This document shows, piece after piece, positions 7,905 to 13,210 of a stretch of 13,210 bases of DNA. Source of the stretch: Euperipatoides rowelli (taxonomy: Eukaryota; Onychophora; Udeonychophora; Euonychophora; Peripatopsidae); the NCBI GenBank assembly GCA_003024985.2, contig PXIH01S0008091.1; one strand, given 5' to 3'. Positions within the stretch are counted from its first letter, which is position 1; each line of letters begins with the position of its first letter. The translations under genes were made by a program, and so were the position numbers. Below the pieces are notes generated by a model. That model was given only the letters and a program-made list of their open reading frames with translations. It was not told the DNA's origin and did not search any database.

Positions 7905-9920
7905 ACCACATTTTTTTTAACTCATGTCCATTTGAGATTTCACCCCTGGAAATGAAAGCTTTCGAAGAATGTTTATGAATCTATGATATAGAATAGGCTA
8001 GGCCTAGAAGAAAGCTAGTTCATGTCCAGATAATGTTGAAATTATGCAGCCATGTGTATGTATCAGTTAAATTATCCTGAAGCATATTATTGCATAATTA
8101 CTAGTGTAGGCCTCTGCTCAAAAGCCACAAGAATGTACAGTAGGAAAGATAATTTATTTAAGATATAAGCCAATACAAATATTAATACAAGCACAAGCAA
8201 GATTAATTCCAAACTAACATGACAATGTTCTAGCCTACACAGAATGCTAAATGATGCATGGGAACAATGAATATATCCATAGCATTGTTCAAGCTAACAA
8301 TCACACAAAGAATAACCTGACAGTAGTTAAAAAGGCAATACCCAATCTTAATAACACTAGGCTACACCATCATTAACCCAGAACATCACCCTAACAAGTT
8401 TGATATAAAGTAGGCAAATACCGGTAGGCCTAGTATTCATGAGTAGGCCTATCATTCAAATACTGAATCTAAATTAATCAAATTTTTTTAAAAAAAAATT
8501 AATTCGAGAACATTAGGTTGAGTAGGAGGCTATATATTATTAGTCTACTATAGAAATGAAAAATAACACCAGATTAATTAAAATTTAAAGTGAACGAGTA
8601 TCTAGGCCTAAAATAATAATTTTTATAAAAACAAATTTGTAATTTGAAGTAGGCTACATGGTAATGAACTAAGCTAATGAACATTATCAACATTCCACCT
8701 TAATAGTAATTCTTTCATTTTTACTACTATACAGCAGACTATCTTCATTTCTTGGACTCTATTTTTTTTTTATTTTGAAATAATCATTATTTCAATATAC
8801 TGTATAGTCTAATTTTTTTCTTCTCATTAACACCTTTGGTTTTATATTTTTTTTTGATTAGGCTAATTAGGCTGATTTAGTTTTTTGTTTACATTAGGCC
8901 TAGCCTATTTATTATTTTATCACATTTCTGCAAAGACGTGAGCTGCCATTAAAATGGTGTAATAAACTAAAGATTTTTGATTACCAAATTTATTAAATGA
9001 AACAAATAAAAACTGCTCCATTTATTGAATTATACAATTAGCCCTATTGTAGATGAGTGAAAGATTATGAAATTATTTTGAACACTATTATCTGAAATAT
9101 TTTTTTTTTTTCATTCTTTCAGCTAAATATACAAATTTAATAATTAAATATAATTTTTTAAATAGAAAACTTCACCCAGTCTTGAATCGTGTCACATTCC
9201 AATCATCCACTTATATTTAATTAGATATAAACATCTGCTTTCAAGAAAATATTTAAGAATTTTTTTTTTTTATGCTAAAAGAAAACTTAAATGGATTTTA
9301 AATTGACAATACATTTATCAACATTTGGAATGGAAGTATTTTATTAGTTGAAAATAGCTCATTAAAATAACATTTTAACTTTTCTTCAACAATAAAGCAA
9401 GTCTTTCTTTCTAAATTTAGAAGTTACAGGGGTGGGAAATAGGTCATAGGCTAACAGACATGCCAATCACCCTTATATGATTCATTGAATACATCATTTA
9501 GTCATAATTAACTAGTCTAGCTTCAATATTGAATATTTTTTCAGAAATTACAGTTAGAGAATAAAATAGAAAAAATTCTTCAATTTCTGGACTTCAAGTA
9601 CCGGTACTCTAACTATCAATATAGTGTCTAAAAATTAAAGTTTTTGCTAATTAATGAAAAAAATAAAACAGAGGCTATTCTAATCATAGTGTCATATTAT
9701 TTTAAAATTTTTGTTAACTAGTAGGCTAATAGCCTAAGCCGTAGCCTACAGTTAATTCTTGATATACGCTGGGGTTGTGTTTGGCAATCAGCATGTAAAT
9801 AAAAAAAACATGTAAATCAAACAAATTTTTCATAGGAAAGAATTGAAATGCTAAGGGTTAGACGAAGTGACGAAAACAAAAACAGCATTTCTTTTATTTT
9901 AATTTGCTAAAAATTATACA
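7905..9920 (-). other. PAK 5' intron, middle part
   Basis: This is AT-rich intron with the densest run of TAGGCCTA words: 7999-8006, 8425-8432, 8444-8451, 8603-8610 and 8895-8902. It also has TACCGGTA at 8419-8426 and 9599-9606, and an AT-rich palindrome (TTGAAATAAT-C-ATTATTTCAA, 8775-8795). I see no gene or recognisable transposon. Confidence 0.5.
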
Positions 9921-9966
9921 GGCTACAGCAAGACCCCCTACAATTATCAGGGGGTCTTGGCTACAG
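9921..9966. mobile_element. 30-bp hairpin insert flanked by 8-bp direct repeats
   Basis: The octamer GGCTACAG occurs at 9921-9928 and again at 9959-9966. Between them lies a hairpin with arms CAAGACCCCCT (9929-9939) and AGGGGGTCTTG (9949-9959), a perfect 11-bp stem with a 9-base loop; the last G is shared with the right repeat. Inverted ends starting with CA plus an 8-bp duplication fit a hAT-type scar or an extreme internal deletion, but the octamer overlaps the common GGCTA word, so chance cannot be excluded. Confidence 0.5.
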
Positions 9967-10315
9967 GGTTAAAAGTCGTCTAAAAATTTAACTGGCCAAA
10001 ACGTGAAGGCTCATATTACTGTCCCGCTACACAAAGCACTGGCGCGTTTAATGATTGCACAACAGAAGTATTTTACCTTGTTCTTCAGGGTTTTCTTAAA
10101 CAGTATGAGTATGACAATCCTTTCGACAGTATTTAAGCTGTTTTTGTTTTTTAATTCAGTGTTAAGATGATTTAAAATTAAGGAACTAGAAGCCTGAAAT
10201 ATTAATATAAAACAATTAAGCTATTTTTGGCATTGTTTAATGTTTAGCCTAGATACTTCAAATCAAAGTTAATAGAGGCCTAACATTAGACAAGACAAAA
10301 AAGATCGTTTGTGTT
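9967..10315 (-). other. PAK 5' intron, patch of higher GC
   Basis: Bases 9985-10060 are richer in GC and CpG (GTCCCGC, GGCGCG) than the surrounding intron. On the minus strand a donor-like AACAAG|GTAAAA lies at about 10079. This could mark an untranslated PAK exon or promoter, or be foreign repeat DNA. Nothing here settles it. Confidence 0.3.
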
Positions 10316-10419
10316 TTTTTTATTGCCCTATGCAAACTTTACTTATAAATGAATAAAATACAACAAGCCTACTGTGTTTTATTCATTTATAAGTAAAATT
10401 TGCATAGGGCAATAATACA
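10316..10419. mobile_element. Long near-perfect foldback (MITE-like or pre-miRNA-like hairpin)
   Basis: The arms at 10320-10362 and 10373-10415 are inverted copies of each other with only two differences over 43 bases, around a 10-base loop (10363-10372). The outer ends read TTATTGCCCTATGCAAA and, inversely, the same. In plus-strand RNA one difference is a C-A mismatch (10337) and the other a U-G wobble (10359/10376). The element is short and has TA next to TTGCCC on both sides, which would fit a TA target duplication. Low decay suggests a young foldback insertion. The overall size would also suit a small-RNA precursor, though the stem is more perfect than most animal pre-miRNAs. Confidence 0.75.
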
Positions 10420-10500
10420 ATAAATAAATAAACAATTTAAAAAAAAAATAATAGCCTAATTGTTTTGAGATGAAACATCATAATTGTGAATTTTTTTTTT

Positions 10501-10582
10501 AGACGGGCCTGGAGTTTGCAGGACTTTGTGTCCCGCTGCCATTTTTAAAGGCCCCCTAGACCAATTTAATTTTTGAGCCCTG
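10501..10582 (-). mobile_element. Possible hAT-like transposon end
   Basis: Read on the minus strand from 10582, the sequence starts CAGGGCTCAAAAATTAAATT and continues into a GC-rich stretch (GGGGGCC, GCAGCGGGAC, GGCCCGTC) unlike the surrounding intron. CAGGG-type starts are common at hAT ends. I could not find a matching opposite end or an 8-bp duplication, so this is only a resemblance. Confidence 0.25.
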
Positions 10583-12550
10583 CTATAGATGTGGATATTA
10601 GTGGAGAGATGGATTTGAATTCAGGCTAATAACATTTATTCATAGAAAAATATAAAGAATTTGAATCAATTTAGAATAAATAAATAATTTAATTTCTCTC
10701 AGACTATCATAACATTAACAGGAGCATAAATTACTTTTTCATTTTGATATCTTTTCATTGTTTTTATTTTTGTTCTAAATTATATAGGCTACATATATTT
10801 TTTTTTTTGCAAACCAAGTTATTTCAAATAATTGGCCATGCAGCCTAATTTGAAAAGTGGTAGTAAGTTGTCTTAAGTCATCTTATAAATTCCATAATGT
10901 GTATTAGCCTACCTATAGGCTAGTTTAATTTATGCATTTAAAAAAATATATTATTACCGTATTTAAAATCAAATATTATAACATTTGACCTCGAGTTGAA
11001 ATCCTAAGTAACAAAAATTACCAAATGTGCATAAAAATTGTTTCAAAAGGATAACATTTTTTTTTTCGAGAGAGTAAATTTTGAATGGTAAAATAAAATA
11101 TATTGTTTAGAACTGGTAGCCTAGGCTATAAGAGTCCTTCAAAATGTTATATTGAAAAGGAAGTCAACAGTTTTAAGAAATTTCAAGACTTATTTTTTTA
11201 TAGTAGCCTACTAAGTGTGGTTAAACACTGGGATTATTTTAATCCTAATGTTAAACCACAATCTATAGATTCAAGAAATAATATTGAATTACCTACATTT
11301 TTAAACCTCCAACTTAATTGAATGTTTAATTCTCATCAGTTAAATGAGAAAATTTTAAGCTTTTGAAGAAAATTTTAACTTCCAAGAGGACCAAGAGTTG
11401 ATGTCAAAATAATTTATTTTTGTAAATACTAATATATTTTTCTTAAAAATATATTTAAAGCACAGAAACAATGAAACATCAGCAGTAAACATTATTGATT
11501 ATTTTTGTAGTTTTTTTAACATTTAAAAATTCAGCTAGCATTGGAAAAAAGCCCAGTACGAAAAAAAAATACATTGAAAAAAAAGCAGTCAAATTATATA
11601 AGTCCGAAAAAAAATGTAGTTATAACTAGATAAATTAAAAAAAAAAACTACCTAATATTGTTTCAAATATTTCATATTCATAATCAAATTCTTAAGACTC
11701 CATGGTATGAGAAATGCCATGGAGTTGACATATTTATATTAAGCATGCCAATGTGAATCCATTTTAAATGATTTCTAGAAAAAGAATTATAAATTTTTCA
11801 GTGTTTGAATGATATATTGACAAAATTTTATTGACTGGCAAAAAACATACTCACCTAATTATCCAACTTTATAAGTAGTATAACAACTTAGAAAACAATT
11901 TACATCAAACCACTTTCAAGAATACAAATAATATGGTTGCCACTTTTCCCAAACACCTTCTCAACAGGACACTACAAGTACTAGGCTATTTGGTGATTTT
12001 TTTTAGAAGTAACATTCACCCTTGGAGTTGACTTAAAATCCAGTTACATACCTTTGATTGAATTAATCAGTGATTTATATTAAAAAATTATTTATTGCTA
12101 ATGCTTCGATTTAACTTCTTTAATATTAGCTTAGAGGATTAATAATAATATTCCTTTAGTAATCCACAGAAAATGTGTGTCTACATCTGTAAATGGAGTT
12201 GGTTACAGCCCACACAGTTGACATTTCACTAATATTAAGCTATATTAAAAATAATATAAGCCTAACTGATTTTACCCTTTGAAGTTACAGTAAGAATTAT
12301 TCAAAGTGTACTGGCATAAATAGACATATAACTGAAGTTATATTACCTAACTATTTCTCATTATTTTAAGTAACACAAAATGTAAGCTTACCCTTTTTTG
12401 GAGAATGACCATCTATTAAAAAAATATCTCATTATTTAAAGTTATAACATCTGACATTGCTGAAGTTCCAATTTCAATATTGCTAGAATACAAATAATTT
12501 ATTGTGATAGAATCGGTATATAAAATCATTTGACAAAATAATAAAATAAG
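10583..12550 (-). other. PAK 5' intron, right part
   Basis: This is AT-rich intron. The plus-strand frame at 11103-11321 has no family resemblance and ordinary intronic composition, so I do not call it a gene. A perfect 9-bp hairpin (11697-11725) is listed separately. On the minus strand a good isolated donor word, TTAG|GTGAGTATG, sits near 11856 but has no exon support. Confidence 0.5.
11697..11725. repeat. Perfect 9-bp inverted repeat
   Basis: ACTCCATGG (11697-11705) and CCATGGAGT (11717-11725) are exact inverted copies around an 11-base loop. No U-tract or partner element is evident, so this may be chance or a remnant. Confidence 0.6.
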
Positions 12551-13210
12551 TGTAGGGGGAGCGGTATATATTGGGACAGATTTCTTAAAACTGGAATATT
12601 TAGAAAATGTTTTGAATTATCCAAGTGGTTATTAGGCTATATCAATATGTAGAGCAATGGACTAGGCTATCTGTTTAATATAGGCCTATAATTTTTTTAG
12701 ATTTTAAAATTTAGTTTTACTAGTGAAAATTGATGTCCCACTGTGTACCATATATGTCCCACTTTATACCGGGGCCGGTATTAAGTGGGATACCATATGG
12801 TAGGTATATAGTGGGACAAAGGTGTTATGAACACAATTCAAACTTAGCTTCATTAGGCTATCCTTGGCAGTTATTTCTTCCACATAGGCCAGCAAACATT
12901 TTCAATCATATAGACTCCAATAGTGCATACATTAAGCCTATTATTTTTTGTAATATATTCAGTTAATTTTTAGATATCAGTCAATTATAGCTATGTACAG
13001 TAATTTATTTAAGCCTACATATTTTAAGATTGATGATCCTGAAAATGTAGACAACTTGCCAAGCTAGCCTGCAACATCAATTATAACAGAAACTAGCAGA
13101 CAATNATTCTTTAAGTGCCTGCTGACAGCCACGCACATCTTTGGCTTCCTTCAGTTACAATGAGATGAAATTCTATCAGTCCTTTCCCTTGGAGTATTAG
13201 TAGGGTTGAG
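12551..13210. mobile_element. Left part of a second palindrome-rich transposon-like element (runs off window)
   Basis: A terminus-like TGTAGGGGGAGCGGTATATATTGGGACAG begins at 12551. About 175 bases on, related words appear in alternating orientation: TGTCCCACTGTGTACC (12734-12749), ATATGTCCCACTTTATACC (12752-12770), GGTATTAAGTGGGATACC (12777-12794) and GGTATATAGTGGGACA (12803-12818). The two middle words form a 14-bp inverted repeat with one mismatch around GGGGCC. A single left end followed by a subterminal cluster repeats the plan of the 2937-4540 element, though the words differ. The right end is not in the window, so the extent is unknown. The plus-strand frame at 12730-12966 crosses this cluster and is not a gene. 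Confidence 0.5.
12734..12818. repeat. Nested palindrome cluster (TCCCACT / AGTGGGA)
   Basis: Two TGTCCCACT words face two AGTGGGA words. The inner pair (12757-12770 and 12777-12790) matches at 13 of 14 bases. The outer pair (12734-12749 and 12803-12818) also pairs well, so the region could fold as a nested hairpin. Confidence 0.75.

Noticed and set aside
9964-10582. A complete 620-bp hAT element between CAGGGTTAAAA and ...TTTTGAGCCCTG
   Set aside because: The two ends match only for the first few bases and the flanking octamers (CTTGGCTA and CTATAGAT) do not match, so I kept only a low-confidence single end.
11103-11321. 72-codon plus-strand open frame
   Set aside because: It has ordinary intronic composition, no recognisable domain and no splice or promoter context.
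11848-11960. Possible untranslated exon before TTAG|GTGAGTATG (minus strand)
   Set aside because: The donor is good but no acceptor, coding frame or composition change supports an exon.
12730-12966. 78-codon plus-strand open frame
   Set aside because: Its first third is the palindrome cluster TCCCACT/AGTGGGA, which explains the repeated residues. No family resemblance.
13080-13210. Possible exon or coding remnant at the right edge
   Set aside because: It is slightly GC-richer and readable for about 20 codons on the minus strand, but the frame stops, matches no family I know, and the edge prevents judgement. Base 13105 is an unresolved N.

Overview
The window looks like intronic DNA from an AT-rich invertebrate genome, probably an arthropod. 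Its only intact coding content is the 5' end of one gene on the minus strand, which I recognise as a group I p21-activated kinase (PAK). Three coding exons are visible. Exon C (6116-6217) carries the start codon and the NCK-binding proline motif. Exon B is a 33-nt microexon (5617-5649). Exon A (426-517) carries the second proline motif and a lysine-rich stretch. Reading phases agree across both junctions and give 62 residues plus one leftover base. The CRIB domain, autoinhibitory segment and kinase domain must lie to the left of position 1. At least one untranslated 5' exon must lie to the right of 6217, because exon C is preceded by a good acceptor. The arthropod suggestion rests on N-terminal words (KPPAPPVRLTS, KPLPKEPD) that resemble insect PAK. 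It is not a species call.

The rest is intron, filled with remains of mobile DNA. Intron B-A (518-5616) holds a decayed LINE 3' coding end on the minus strand (1662-2143), a GAACC-rich cluster (2306-2446), and a roughly 1.6-kb non-autonomous DNA-transposon-like element with inverted ends and scattered GGGGTAAAATA repeats (2937-4540). It also holds a decayed LINE reverse-transcriptase fragment on the plus strand (4801-4915). The long 5' intron (6218-13210) holds a 25-base C tract (7880-7904), a 30-bp hairpin flanked by an 8-bp direct repeat (9921-9966) and a near-perfect 43-bp foldback (10316-10419). At its right end is the start of a second palindrome-rich element (12551 onwards), laid out much like the 1.6-kb one.

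Across all regions the palindromic words TAGGCCTA (11 exact copies) and TACCGGTA (5 exact copies) are far more common than base composition predicts. I see no tRNA, rRNA or CRISPR. I saw no second gene. No open frame of 60 codons or more looks like a real gene. I do not see a convincing new biological system. The best leads are the in-frame PAK microexon, the minimal uORF, the long foldback, the two look-alike elements and the genome words.
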